A DNA stretch of 60,000 nt from Owenia fusiformis (GCA_903813345.2 CAIIXF020000003.1:13098931-13158930), one strand, 5' to 3'. Positions 23,919 through 35,990 are shown, numbered from the stretch's first letter. Notes: generated from the sequence alone by a model not told the origin. A program made the numbers and translations.

Positions 23919-24420
23919 ACGATTCCAGGAAAACCACAAGACAGAATTCTTTCAAATCGTCACAGATATTACAAGATAAGAAGTTCTAGAGCCCAGTAAC
24001 TTTTCATCGCCGTTCCAGGAAAACCACTGAACGGATTACTTCAAATGTTCACACATATTACAAGATAGGAAGTTCTAGAGCTGATTAACTTTTCGGCGGC
24101 CATCTTACATTCTGGTGGCCATCTTGTCATTAGATAAATCACCATTCCCAGAAAACCATCACCATTCCAGGAAAACCACCTAACGGATTTGCTTCAAATT
24201 TTCACGTATGTTCCATGGTAAGAAGTTCTAGAGCTAATTACCTTCTGCGCAGCCATCTTGCATTCTGGTGGCCATTTTAGAACTTTTTAGATGAATCTTG
24301 TCATCGCGATTTCAGGAAAACCACTGAACGGATTTACTTCAAATTTTTACACATGTTACATGGTAAGAAGTCTTAGAACTGCATAACTTTTTGGCGGCCA
24401 TCTTGCTTTATGGGTCATTA
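23919..24420 (+). repeat. Four-copy tandem repeat, ~90-150 bp unit
   Basis: The motif ATTCCAGGAAAACCAC...GGATT.CTTCAAAT...CACA.ATTACA.G.TAAGAAGTTCTAGAGC...GGCGGCCATCTTGCATTCTGG recurs at about 23921, 24012, 24164 and 24310. The first unit lacks the GGCCATCTTG half. Copies are diverged at many positions. No coding function is apparent. Confidence 0.85.
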
Positions 24421-26986
24421 AGCCCCCACTGCTATGTTTTAGTCACGATATTGTTCACACTGTGCCTTGTTTACTTGTGTTATCATTCAAAATATTAGAT
24501 CTGTATAGAATAATGTAGCATTTCTCAATAAGAAAATGGTATGTGCGTCATATGCCTGAAATTAGTCTCTCTCATTTGAGTCTTAATTATATTCAATATC
24601 TTTATATTTATATCTATTTATCTTTATTTAACCCAGTAATCAAAGAGAACATATGCTGACATCACGCCGTACGGTACGATATTCTCAGTTTCAAGATAGA
24701 ATGAGTAATGGTATCGATCAGTATCGTATAACTTATCGTCAAAGTTGATACTTTTACTTAGACCGTCACTGATTACTAGCTAGTTCTGTGATCTACTGAC
24801 ATAATAATGTAAATAATAATTTGATGTCGTCCCGGGATGTCGTCCAGCAAGAGTTTCATCCCTAGTACGAATACGGTTATTTGTTCGTATCGCTTTGTAT
24901 TTAGAATTATTATACCTATGTCCATTATTAGGGTCTAAATTCTGAGATTCAACTATTAAGAATAACGTATGGCTTGGACGGTCATTTTATGGAATTTACA
25001 CCGACCATAAATGCAACACCTTTTCATTAAAGTAACATGTGCTATTCTCAGAGACAACTTCTCAGAGTATCACTTGTATCAATCAGAGCTTAACAAGAAT
25101 GGCTCAAATAGACTTGTCCCAGGCAGACCAGGGATATAGAATTTGCATTCGAAACTAATTTCTTGAGGGCACTGTAAAGCATGCATTTATTGTATTTTAA
25201 CCTCATACCTCAAATCCTAACATCGCATACAACCAAATCAATGTCATGCCCATTTCTAAAAAGTCAAAAAATTTAAAGGGTTCTTGCAAAGAATAAAAAA
25301 AAGTTTCATTTTTGGGATATCTTGACATCTTGAATCCCCAAAAATTTCTATCTTCATCAGATAACTTCGTTCTCAAAATCTTAAATCGACGACTACAGTC
25401 CGTTATGATTTAAATGTATCTCAGTAAATAGACGTTGGGTATGGTATGTTAACGATGCTACATGTATACATGTAGTTAGCATTGAATACGTTCAATTGAG
25501 AAAAAAACATCATAATATAATTGTCGTATTATTTAACATGATCGATATCTAAATACTTTTGATATCAGATGAAAGCTTATTAATATCATTTTACAACCTA
25601 CTCAAAGAATTTAGTTTCATTAGAGCGACGCAAATGACAAGACATAATTAGAGGTGTATGTTTCGGGACATCCTGTTGCAAATGGCCGATACTTTCTTCG
25701 TATTTTAACAAAAGCCGTTGTCTCAGTACTGGTACTTATTCAGTGTCATTGAATTGAATTGAATTACATCGACTCTACGTTTACAAGTAAATAAAAGTTT
25801 AACATGTACAGCTTGTCCTTAATGATGTCATAAAAATGAAAATGTGAATTTTTTCTGCAGGTGCATATAATTATTATACCAGGTATTTATATTTTATAAT
25901 GCAACTAGTGATAAGATGCATGCATGCTCATTTGATTAATGGATACAGCAAAACGCATCTTTATGATCTATATAAATAACTCATTAAAGTGATATATCTG
26001 ATGATTATATAGTTTTACATACGTACAATTACAAACCTTCCGAGCTGCATTATCTGCTTCTTATTAAATCCCTTTTCTTGTTTTGATATTGTTTACTGAA
26101 CGTGCATCAAATACCTTCCTATTTCTGACTCTGATATGGGGTCGTATACATATTTAACCTTTAGAGTTTCAATAGAAATTAAACTCATTAGTAACACATG
26201 TTTCTGTATGATTTTGTAAGTAAATTGTTAAGATTGTTTTTAGACAGTAAACTGGATTTTTCCCTATATGATTCTCATCAAAGTAAAAATGTTTTCAAAG
26301 ATAGTATCGGCTTGAATGGTAAGCCTGTGACCCGGACCTGTGATCGCATTTTAATCGATTTTCTATAAAGAAAATAAATTGTTGATCAAAGACTTTGTCA
26401 TAACGACATGTGTTGGTGCTATTTCTATTATCTCCCTAAACATAATGTGCCACCTTCCAGAGGCCTCGTCGTCTAGGAAGAGTTGATTGAGTAAAAATGT
26501 ATCAACTAATTTCAAGCGAATCAGAAAAAGTACATGGTGTATGGTATTATATTGTATTGTATTGTATTGCAATTTGCATAACTTTTATTCTTTCATATCC
26601 TAAAGAGTACAATATTATATATGCTATTTAGTTAAAAAGGAAGAATATGTATAACCTATATAATTCAAGATAGCATGTCATAATATCCCATACCGGAGCC
26701 ACCCAATGAGAACTTTATAGCTTCTACCCAAAAATGAGAAGCAATTTGACAAGTAATTTTGCAGCAATAGATAAGTCAAATTCTTTAAAAACTTTACCTG
26801 ATGCCCTTTATGGTATATTCTGCTAGTGCCATCTGAGACCACCATTTTATGTTAGTCTCAGGTGCCATGGATATGTAAGAGATTGGTCTCATATAATGTG
26901 TGTATTTTGAATTAAAGACAAGTATCTCAAAATAACCAATATTAATGTCACTTATTTATCCATCTCCAAGCAAAAATACTTTTTCC
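24421..26986. other. Unannotated spacer
   Basis: Contains a TACATGTATACATGTA palindrome (25459-25474) and a short TATTG microsatellite (26550-26570). No exon or larger repeat recognised. Confidence 0.35.
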
Positions 26987-27711
26987 AAAGGAGCACGTGG
27001 GTTATCGCAAACAATTTCAGAAGGTTATATCTTGGATTATGACTATTTTCTGACAATGAAGACAAGTTTATCTTTTAGATCAATTCATTATCTCAAAGAA
27101 AATTATGCACAATAATAATAAATTGAAACGAAATTCGGAGATATTTAACTAGCAATTAACCCATCAACACACTTTTTGACCCCAATTTGAAGATGACCCC
27201 ATTTTCACCAAAAATGCAATCATTTTTTACAATGTTTTATGCATTACTATTCTTTATTTTGACGTATCAAATGGTTCTTGAAAGAAAAACTTAATTGCAT
27301 TAAGATAAGTGTTCGCCATGTTATTTCTCCATTGAAAAATCTCATGCTATCCATTGGTTTCAGTTCATTTTGGTCATCCAAATTGAATATCTTTAAAGTC
27401 CCTGGAGCAATCAAATTTTCCTTTTAGGAAATCGAACATGTCTCAAAGCACATTCTAAGTATGCATTCAACAATAAAATAATAGGTTGCATTTTTGGTGA
27501 AAATTAGGTCAACATTTTTGAAAAAGTATGTTGATTGGTCCATTGCCCCTTCAATATCACTTAAGTCTGATTAAATAAATTATCATTAAATATACTTTTC
27601 TTGAAGATAATGAATGGATCTAAAAGATACACCCATGTTCATGATCAGAAAATATTCATAATTCAAGTCAGAATCATTTGAAATTGTTTGCGATAACCTA
27701 CGTGCTCCTTT
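26987..27711. mobile_element. Foldback MITE with ~300-bp arms
   Basis: Tips AAAGGAGCACGTGGGTTATC (26987) and its near-complement ending 27711 (GATAACCTACGTGCTCCTTT) are inverted. The similarity continues inward through CGCAAACAATTT, TAATGAATGGATCTAAAAGA-type words and a TTTTTGGTGAAAAT / ATTTTCACCAAAAATGCAA pair, so the whole 725 bp can nearly fold on itself. No coding sequence. No clear target duplication at the edges. Confidence 0.8.
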
Positions 27712-27783
27712 ATTCTAATAACATCATTTTCCAATGAATTTGAAAATGAATTGGTTTTTAGATATTTGGGATGAATATAAAGA

Positions 27784-27893
27784 ATTATTACCACCTTGCC
27801 GGGCCAGTTCTAGGGGTTTTAGTGCAGTTTAGAAGGTTCACCCCTCGGTCCAATATTTCACTATATTGCCCGTAGAAATGACGTTATTGTACT
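27784..27893 (+). mobile_element. Composite MITE family, copy A (internally deleted)
   Basis: Starts ATTATTACCACCTTGCCGGG like copies B-E but jumps after about 60 bp straight to TCGGTCCAATATTTCACTAT and ends AATGACGTTATTGTACTA. It lacks the middle ~230 bp. Its position, 150 bp before the large tandem unit, may be incidental. Confidence 0.8.
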
Positions 27894-28041
27894 ATTCATC
27901 AGACATCACTCTGTTCCCATCGAACCCAGTGAATACCAAGCGTGCGAAGATGATAGCTGGTACAAACACAAGTCTGAGATGCCGATATAATACTTGTCAA
28001 AAATTGGCTCATTTTTGGGACACCTGATATATATATATATA

Positions 28042-28143
28042 TGAGTTAGTTATTTTCAAAAGGTGGAGTGAAGTGTAGTACCTAGTTTGGTCAATAGAGG
28101 GAACTATTATCTGTCCCCGGGAAAGTTTCCCCGGGAATGTTAC
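28042..28143 (+). repeat. Left terminal inverted repeat of copy 1
   Basis: TGAGTTAGTTATTTTCAAAA, then AGGTGGAGTGAAGT, a TAGTACCTAGTTTGGTCAAT block and a CCCCGGGAAAGTTTCCCCGGG palindrome ending in GTTAC. It pairs with 37028-37131 and recurs as the left end of copy 2 from 37136. Confidence 0.9.
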
Positions 28144-28347
28144 TCCAACTGAGTAATTCAGTCAGTAAATTGGCTTAAACTACTATACAATTTCAATCCC
28201 AGAACTTGTTGTATTATGCATGAGTTCTATGTGCAGGATTGGATAGCTTTTACCAACACGTGTCACTCGTCGGGCGAGGTGTACCGTGATGAGTTGCACA
28301 TTCAATATCGCAATTATTTGGCCTTTTCGAATTAACAACTTAGACCA

Positions 28348-28545
28348 CACTGGAGGATCCAGAAGAAAATTTAACCCCCATTCTTTGAAAATTTGGCCTA
28401 GGTTGTCAAATCATTCCCAAAAAAGGCTCGGTTTTTATGAGGCCCTATGTAATTTTTTACCAAAACATTTTTTGGGCCCTATGATGTTTTTCTTGGCCCA
28501 TAAGGTGGGTGGGGGGGGGGCAAGATGGATCTGGATCCGCCAGTG
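28348..28545. mobile_element. hAT-like MITE nested in the unit
   Basis: Tips CACTGGAGGATCCAG (left) and CTGGATCCGCCAGTG (right) are inverted and flanked by GACCA on both sides (28343-28347 and 28546-28550). CACTGG.GGATCCAG is a familiar hAT-type end, though the visible duplication is 5 bp, not 8. A run of ten G sits near the right end. The copy-2 counterpart is 37442-37638, so the insertion predates the duplication. Confidence 0.65.
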
Positions 28546-29899
28546 GACCATGTATGATTACAAAAATAGGCGTATAAACACGGTGAACAATCGTAGAACT
28601 ACTGATATGCCCGTCATTCAATGATTTACGTGTACGCTATGAACAACTTCCATTGTGTGTTTCATTTGGACGCATCCCGTCCTATACGTATACTTGAAGT
28701 ATTGCCGCCCTTAAACTTTATGAGAATGACGTATACCGTTTGCATAGCGTCCCGAAGGCGATGATAGAGAAGGCGTGGCTTTCCAAGGCAGGGAAGCACA
28801 ATTTTACAAATGTAAATCCTTTACAAAGTTCAAAACACAGCGCGTATTTAATTAATTTCGCTATACATTTTCATTTAGTTAAGGTACTGAAAAACAGTTA
28901 AAAGATCAGCAAAACATGCAGAGAAAATACAAAGGAAATATTCATTTACACGGAGTTTCAATCTCCTTTATGGCATAGTTGAATGAAACATTTGGAAACT
29001 AAAAAACGACATAATAATAATAATAGAACGTTTAAAGGAAATGGCGAAATATTTTCCTCATACTAACAACATACAGTTTGGACGATATGAAATAGATAGC
29101 AACTTAACATAATTCGGCGCATCATTGAAAAACGTATACCGTCCTTCATAACAGATTTGAATCAGACTTTTGGGAAGTGATATGCATTTGACTGACATAA
29201 TATATAGATAATATTACAGACGCTTTCATGATTTTAAATAGCTACACATACAGCAAACATTTGTTTAAAATAAGATTTAAGAAGAATGGATAAGCCTTCT
29301 AATGGTGTGCTGATAATATTGTTTTGGTTCTGGTAAAATGGAGATAAAAGTATTTCTAATAAATAGCTTAATCTTTCAATCGCTCCCTGCTTTTGAAGAG
29401 TGCCCCGTTGCTTACGAATCCCTATGTTGGTGGGGAATGAATACAGAGTTGACATTTTTAAATTAATGTTTATATGGATGCTCTTAAACCTGCCAGTGAC
29501 AAATAAATACAAATGGATGATGCTTTTTAGAATGACAGTTAAGTTGACCGTATACGAATGACCCCTCCAATTGCACAAATGTGATGTATTGCTTTGAAAT
29601 ACGACCTTATTGCGCCCTTATTGAAAATGTTAAACTTATGAACGGTAAACGCATCCCTGCTTGGGACGTTTGATCTGTAGTCGTGTGAAAGACCTTCAGG
29701 AGACAATTTTCAGAATAAGGTGCATGTTACATCCAGGCCTTTCTCATTTTCTAACTGTCCATAAAACACCAAACACATGGTGGATCTTAGCTGAAGAGTT
29801 TACAAAAAGGTTAAACAGCCGTAGTTTATATTTAATTATTGACGGGTCAATTCAATTTGATCTTTTGTAAGAAATGGAATAGGTTGAATTATAATCTAC

Positions 29900-30234
29900 A
29901 TTATTACCACCTTGCAGGGCCTGTTCTATGGGTTTTAGTACTAGTTGAGAAGGCATTTAAATTGCTATATTGACGTGAGCAATATTGTGTCGGGTGTTAA
30001 TGACTTTAGTCGGGCAATAATGACATTATCCGCCCGGCTATGTTTCCCGAAAAAGTGATATCGTTCAGTGCGTAAGATTTTCTATTTCAAATTTGCTATT
30101 TCAGCCCTGGGCATTAACGGTGGTAATAATAGTAATAACGTCATTTCTGCGGGCAAGATAGTGAAATATTGGACCTTGGGCCCTTGGTCCAATATTTCAC
30201 TATATTGCCCTTTGAAATGACGTTATTGTACTAG
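29900..30234 (+). mobile_element. Composite MITE family, copy B
   Basis: Same layout as copies D and E: ATTATTACCACCTTGCAGGG start, a GGTGGTAATAATA inverted mate near 30118, then TAATAACGTCATTTCT and a near-palindrome around GTGAAATATTGGACC / GGTCCAATATTTCAC, ending AATGACGTTATTGTACTA. The middle is more diverged than in D and E. Also present in copy 2 (38993-39327). Confidence 0.8.
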
Positions 30235-32519
30235 TGTCATACATACATTATTTTACCACTTTTCTCAGCCATCCCTTAATATGTCTCCTTCTTTTTTCAA
30301 TATATTCCTTGTAAAAAGTATCTAATTTCAAAGGCAAGACGTCGTCTTTTGATTACTTTTACTGATTTTGACATTCAAAGTAAGGACACTGAAAAGCCGA
30401 GGTCCAAATCTAGGTCTTTACGGGGTTCTCTAAATTTAACGCGACTCAACTAAAAAACGATTATAATATGAATAATTAGTTACGTATAAAACAAATATTT
30501 GGTGAAAGTACACGCTTTATTTGATACATACTCTTTGGCATGGAGAGAAATAGCATATTTAGTGTACTATAGTAAGATCACTGCTACCCACCTAGTTACA
30601 CAGACGTATCGTCAGTGTATCATGGCGGGACTACTTCTGGGACTAGGTTTCGGTAAGATTTTTTATTTCCCGATTTACACCTACTTATAAGTCACGTTGC
30701 GGATAATAATTTGGCTCGAAGTTAACTCATTCAATACTGGGGCAAAAAGCACTAAAATACTGAAGAATTTTTGAAAATTCCTATATATGGTACCTATGAG
30801 ATAATATATAAATATATACATGGGCATAAATATGTAGTGTTATATATCATTTTAAAGCATATGATATACTCTATCAGAATCAATAAGTTTTTAAGTCCCA
30901 TTTTATAGGTTGCCATGGTTACAATATTCCAAAAAATACATTGAAGATAGTCTAGTTTGAGAATGTGAAAAAAATATGAAATCAAATTACATTTTCAACT
31001 TGATACGGCTGATACGGGATCGAATATGGTTTGTTACGGAACTTTGGATGAATGGGATCTTTTACGGGATTCTTTGAATATAAATTCTATTCTCTGCCTA
31101 TTTCCCAGGGAGAACGTGTTATTATGCAATAAGGAAATATATACGAGTTGACGATCGAGCGAGCGTAAAAAATGAGTACAGATATTGATATCAGTGAGTC
31201 AATTAAAAATGGTATCAGGAAATATTATATTCACATGTTCTCATACAGATTTTACAAGATCATACAATATATTGTAACGTTTTATATACAGTTGTTGTTC
31301 AAGCCTATTGTCTTTGCTTTTTTATTGTTTTGAATTACGAGATACTTTTAGCATTTCATGCCGATCTTTCTTATTGACGTACATTCAAAATACATGTACT
31401 TTGAAGTATTTAATTTCACGTTGATACATTGTACCGTTTTACGCTATTTTAGTATTTGGTTGAATTTCTTTTATATTGCGTTAAATAGTATTTTGCACTG
31501 CAATATATTAGATGTAATGAATTTGTTATTGGGTACTTTTTTATATTCTCTCGGGTTGCCTTTTATTTAGCCTATGTGTTACTGTACAACAACATGTTAT
31601 TATCATTTGTTTTTAAATTATTGTAACTGAACGAGATACACTATTCTCCATAAACTTAGCATCCTTAGCTCCCCCATTGAACTACGTGTTAAAGCATCTT
31701 TACTTAACTTGCGATGAAAATACTTATTACTATTGATGAAATATGAAATACGTAATATGACTTTATTTCCAATATCTCCAAATCTCCAAAAGTTTTTCCT
31801 TCAATTACAATAGGTCGAAAATTGGTGATAAAGATGAATTTTTGAAAATCGTCATTCCCATGTAAACCAATGGAAAACTGTGGGTTCGGGGCAAATCAGA
31901 TATCAATTAAGTAAAAGATTAAAATATTTTTACATAGAAAATAGAATTCTCTAATATTTTCATTCACTAAGTCTTGGTTTTACTTGATGAATACAAAAGT
32001 TGCAGAGCGTCAAAGTCATTTTTGAAAATCATTTTTCGCCTCATGTGTTATTTCAATAGGAGATGTTTCGAAAAAACAATTTTGACTTTAAACACCTATA
32101 ACTTTGTTGAACCTGAAGAAACGTACCAATTTTTGTAAAATAAGTTGCAAATTCAGTTGCCTACCTAACTTGTATATTTTTGCAAGGACTCGGATGACTG
32201 TTCTTTTCTCGTATGACTTGCGACATGTCGATCTTCAAAAAGTCATCAAAATCATTAATTTTCGCCCTATTATAATTGAGGAAAAAATTAAGAAAATTTG
32301 GAGGAATCGGAAATAAGCTCAAATTACTTTTCCATCGATAATATGTATTTTTTTCGCAGATTAAGTAAATAAAAAGGTAAAGAGGCTTTAACACGTTGTT
32401 CAATGGGGGAGCAAAGGTTGCCAAACTTATGGAGGGGAGTGTACCATCGTTTTATAAAAGGTGGTTGTAAACGGTAACCCCGACACTATTTTCCTCACAC
32501 CTTAGCAAGTTGCTCACTC
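30235..32519. other. Non-coding part of copy 1
   Basis: Apart from the exon-like start at 30622-30652, this stretch shows only AT-rich sequence and short open frames without recognisable motifs. Copy 2 carries the equivalent at 39328-41781. Confidence 0.4.
30622..30652 (+). CDS. Candidate first exon (MAGLLLGLGF)
   Basis: ATG with A at -3 and G at +4 opens a hydrophobic 10-codon peptide and is followed at once by G|GTAAGATT, a good donor. Such short hydrophobic first exons occur in genes for secreted proteins. Copy 2 has the identical sequence at 39890. I could not identify the exon it would join, and a chance match is quite possible. Confidence 0.2.
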
Positions 32520-32825
32520 ATATTTTGTGTACACCGTTCAGATTCCTACCGGCCTATTATATTTCACGACCATCAAACTAATAGTCATAATGTTACAGCA
32601 CTTTAAACAAAAAATAGAGTATACAAGCTTGAACTCAGGACAATTGATAACCTCAGAACGGAGATCATATCATCAGGCCACGCGTGCTGATGAATGAAGT
32701 CGGGTCGTTGAAAAGGTTGGGCGACATAGTGCTGTAACATAATTATGATTATTAGTCTGATGGTCATGAAATACGGTACACTGCTAGACTGGTAGCAAAT
32801 TGAATGGTGTACAAATGTGCAAAAT
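32520..32825. mobile_element. Small foldback MITE nested in the unit
   Basis: ATTTTGTGTACACCGTTCA...CACGACCATCAAACTAATAG (parts, from 32520) is inverted at about 32730-32825 (CTATTAGTCTGATGGTCATG in reverse sense, then GGTGTACAAATGTGCAAAAT). The arms are about 90 bp. A matching element is in copy 2 at 41782-42086. An 88-codon minus-strand frame across it follows from the palindrome and is not called. Confidence 0.7.
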
Positions 32826-32883
32826 ACGAGCAAAAATATGACGAAAATGCAGAAGTGCCGTTTCACCAAACTGTAATGTATTA

Positions 32884-33037
32884 AGCAAATATTTCATTCT
32901 ATGGAGGGCAATACCTGTTCATCTTTCAATGATTTTTGCAGCATGTATTGCCCGCAGCCCGAAGGGCGAGGGAAATACATGCTGCAAAAATCATTGAAAG
33001 TGCAACAGGTATTGCCCGAACATAGAATGAAATATTT
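32884..33037. repeat. ~150-bp palindrome in the copy-1 insertion
   Basis: Arms run from CAAATATTTCATTCTATG through GGCAATACCTGTT, TTTCAATGATTTTTGCAGCATGTA to the centre and back; the central loop is CGCAGCCCGAAGGGCGAGG. Arms are near-perfect except for two or three mismatches. GGGCAATAC words recur at 33528-33550 on the far side of the recombinase relic. Confidence 0.85.
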
Positions 33038-33040
33038 GTT

Positions 33041-33661
33041 TTATTATATCATTGCTAGACATTCGCTAAGATCAATAAATGCATTTCAAAGAAATAGATA
33101 ATATTTGTTTTAACCTGTGAACATAGGCTAAGCTGTCATTGATCTGGTGAATTCAGAGTCGTTGATGATATTTATATCATTGCGTAATCTTTGTATGTGC
33201 CTACTGAGTCCATGACGAATACTTTGCAGACTGGCACTCTTGTAATATTCCCCATCCTTCGTTCGCAGTTCAAAAAAATCCTCTAAAAATCCATCCAGAA
33301 TGATTTTATTGATAGATTTAACGTCTATTTCGATATCTTTTTCGTCCACATAACACTTGAAAATGTTCTAAGACTTTTCCATTGATTTAATAGTGTGTTA
33401 AGAATGCACATCCCTCAAGATGTCGTTCTTTTCATCGGAATTCAGACTTTTAAATCTTTTTCCGTCTGCCATTTTAATGCACGTCACAACTGTACTGGAC
33501 GAAACGGGACGATTCAGAATTCCCGGGCGGGCAATACGCCGGGCAATACGTCTTTTATAATTCAAAAATTAAGGGAGCTGTGAAATACGCTTTAGTATTT
33601 TTGATCACATGGTACTGAATCAGCCAATCAAATGACACAAATTCTAGCAATGATATAATAA
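33041..33661. mobile_element. 621-bp element with perfect 19-bp TIRs carrying a recombinase relic
   Basis: TTATTATATCATTGCTAGA (33041-33059) and its exact complement (33643-33661) bound the segment. Between them lies the minus-strand pseudogene of a Crypton-type tyrosine recombinase N-terminus. Cryptons themselves are not known for TIRs, so the TIRs point to mobilisation by another system or to a chimeric non-autonomous element. Confidence 0.65.
33128..33472 (-). pseudogene. Truncated Crypton / KIAA1958-like tyrosine recombinase N-terminal domain
   Basis: From ATG (33472-33470) the minus strand gives MADGKRFKSLNSDEKNDIL, then two in-frame stops after DVHS and MEKS, then a continuous frame with IFKCYVDEKDIEIDV, LEDFFELRTKDGEYYKSASL, QSIRHGLSRHIQRLR and NIINDSEFTRS, ending in TAG at 33128-33130. 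The pattern L..FF.E.R.KDG..Y...SL.SIR.GL.RH......I...NDPEF is characteristic of the core-binding (SAM-like) domain of Crypton-derived recombinases related to KIAA1958, QRICH1 and ZMYM proteins. The catalytic domain (R...HxxR...Y) is absent. With two stops and no catalytic half it cannot recombine DNA. Recognition is from memory of the family pattern, not a database search. Confidence 0.7.
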
Positions 33662-34438
33662 TGTGTCATATTGACTAGAGTGTACAATAATATTGATTTT
33701 TGTTTTTTAATTTTGCATCGCATTACGTTAAAATACAATTCCCTCTATTAGTTTGGAAGATAATTGTGCATCACTTATTAGAAAAGCACAAAATAAAATC
33801 TTTCATCAGTAACGATAACATATAAATCATGCAACGAAAATACATACCAAACCTTTGAGGGCTAGTCATTAGTGATAGGCATTTGTTTGCATTAATTTTA
33901 GCGCATATTATCGCAATCATGTAAGGTATGTACCCGGGGGTATGTATCGCAATGTAGTTCATGTACTACTGATTGTTCAAGTCAAATGCACAGGATTGCG
34001 TTATGTTGTACCATTTTACGATATTGTTTTTTTGTATTATATCGCTTTTTGTATAAGACTGTTTTATCTTAATGTTATTTTGTATTTTAAATACATGTTT
34101 CTTTATTTTGCAATAAAACAACGTTCTTTGTTCGTGATTTGCATGTTTAACAAGTATGTCAAATACGTTCTATGTCAAATACGTTCAACAATCATTTAAG
34201 TATCTCGCGATCGCTACTAAGGTAAAGGTAATATATGTTCAAACTGCGAGAGAAAATTACTCACTTTGATTACCGATTGAAATTGTAACTTGACAACGGA
34301 TTAGGGATTATCATTTGTCATTGTCTTCGTCCTTTTTAAATTAAGGATCCATTGTCTTTGCAATTGGAAGACGGCATGTGTGGCCGTATCTGGATTTGCC
34401 ACTTCAAATCATTCAATAACGTTTTTATCGTGTGATCC

Positions 34439-34529
34439 TCTGTATTGCTACTGAGATTGTCCCTTCGCACCAATATTTTCTGTATTGCGACGGAGATGAT
34501 CAACGGGGACAATCTCAGTAACAATACAG
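34439..34529. repeat. Hairpin with 24-bp arms
   Basis: CTGTATTGCTACTGAGATTG with TCCC (34439-34462) is inverted at 34505-34529 (GGGGACAATCTCAGTAACAA with TACAG) with one mismatch. It lies within a stretch that reads open in both directions; the palindrome explains the mirrored frames. The same hairpin is in copy 2 at 42909-42999. Confidence 0.75.
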
Positions 34530-35127
34530 ATTGGTACAGCACAAGAACTGACCATCGTATTCTTGTGCATAGCAGAGATGGTCTGAGTATCAGAATGAGA
34601 ACTGACCATTACATTTACATTGGGCTGAAATATCCATATTTACCCACCATTTACAAAAATATTATTCGTCTGATCGCCTAATAATCCTATACCGAGTATC
34701 GCATTTAGTATCAATGACCAGGGTTGGTCTGACAAATCATTTTGGACATTTATATATTTCCTAACCACAAAATCAACATCTCTAACCTACAATTACGTTT
34801 CTCTTATTAATGTCTCCGGGATAGTGATCAAATCGACTTTCCAAAATCGCTTGGCAGCGGCGATTTCTAAAACTTTATACCTTTGCAAAGTAATCTAAAA
34901 TGACCAATTCATTGACATGCAAAATGTCAGCTACAACCTACCATTTGTTACACACCATGACCGCCGAACGCCGATAATCACCGACAGCCGAAGGCGAATG
35001 CCATCCATAAAAAGTTAGAGATGGTTCACTCGATGGTTTCAAAAGTGTTTTGGTTTTGAAAACTGTCCATTATATCTAGTTATTGATATGAATTATATTT
35101 TTCCACAACCATGGGGTATTTATAGGA

Positions 35128-35990
35128 TATCCTATGATTTTGAGGAATATCATTTTTATCTACGAGGTGATATTGGTATCTGCACGAGAGAGCAAAGAGA
35201 ATGAGTGCATATATCACCGAGTAGATTAAAATGATATTCTGAAAAAATCATAGGATGTTCTTATTATCCTTCACAAGGAGAGTACAAAATGTATAATACC
35301 ATTGCAAAATGAATTCTATGCCAAATAGAATCAATTTGGCGGGAAATCAACAAACGGAGTATATCGTCACACTATCCTTCGCATATTGGGTTTCTGGAGT
35401 ATATCGTGGCAATATCCTCCAGTTCAATATCTCTAACATCATGGAACGATTTCCACAAAAATCTATCCCCCGATCTATCCTAACGTAATGCATTGTTATT
35501 ATTTCATTATTACCGTCATATTCATAGCGTATCATGTCAAAATAAAACTTAATCACTTATTCACCACATATTGTTTTTGCAACTGGAGTCAAAACGACGC
35601 TGGTAGATGTTTGAGACACGTTAGTAAATTACGAATAATTATAGGATATCCTATGATTTTGAGGAATATCATTTTTATCTACGAGGTGATATTGATATCT
35701 GCACGAGAGAGCGAAGCGAACGAGTGCATATATCAATATCACCGAGTAGATTAAAATGATATTCTGAAAAAAATCATAGGATGTTCTTATTATCCTACAC
35801 TTACAAGGAGTGTACTAAATGTATAATATCATTGCAAAATGAATTCCATGCCAAAATAGAGTCAATTTGGCGGGAAATCAACAAGCGGAGTATATCGTCA
35901 CAATATCATCCGCATGTTGGGTTTTCCGGAGTATATCGTCACGATATCCTCCGCCCGGAGTATATCGTTACGATATCCTCTGGATATTCA
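35128..35990. repeat. Palindrome cluster: two GAGCGAAGCGAACGAG foldbacks and an array of GGAGTATATCGT palindromes
   Basis: Two related foldbacks (about 35128-35275 and 35640-35790) start TAGGATATCCTATGATTTTG, pass a GCACGAGAGAGCGAAGCGAA type centre and return as AAAATCATAGGATG. After each comes a block with GCAAAATGAATTCCATGCCA, GGCGGGAAATCAACAAGCGG and palindromes of the form GGAGTATATCGT-N-ACGATATCCTCC; the second block has three of these in series (about 35888-35985). Copy 2 has the same cluster at about 43592-44455. Confidence 0.8.

Larger units (their letters stand above)
32883..33662. mobile_element. 780-bp insertion present only in copy 1
   Basis: Copy 2 reads straight through (...AATGTATTGTGTCATATT at 42138-42155), whereas copy 1 has 780 extra bases between AATGTATT and GTGTCATATT. 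The insert has two parts: a ~150-bp palindrome (32884-33037) and a 621-bp segment with perfect 19-bp TIRs (33041-33661). The two parts may have arrived together or in steps. Confidence 0.85.

Noticed and set aside
23919-24420. CRISPR-like array
   Set aside because: The repeats are long, contiguous and diverged, without unique spacers, and the genome is eukaryotic.
28286-28624. 112-codon plus-strand open frame at the left of the large unit
   Set aside because: It runs across the hAT-like MITE and its G-run, and copy 2 breaks it by a single-base difference.
29234-29578. 114-codon minus-strand frame conserved in both large units
   Set aside because: Conservation follows from the recent duplication. 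No motif, start context or splice signal supports it.
29661-29870. 69-codon plus-strand frame (identical in copy 2)
   Set aside because: Identity between recent copies is uninformative, and I saw no domain or splice context.
32603-32869. 88-codon minus-strand frame with a hydrophobic N-terminus
   Set aside because: It is produced by the inverted repeat of a small foldback MITE (32520-32825).
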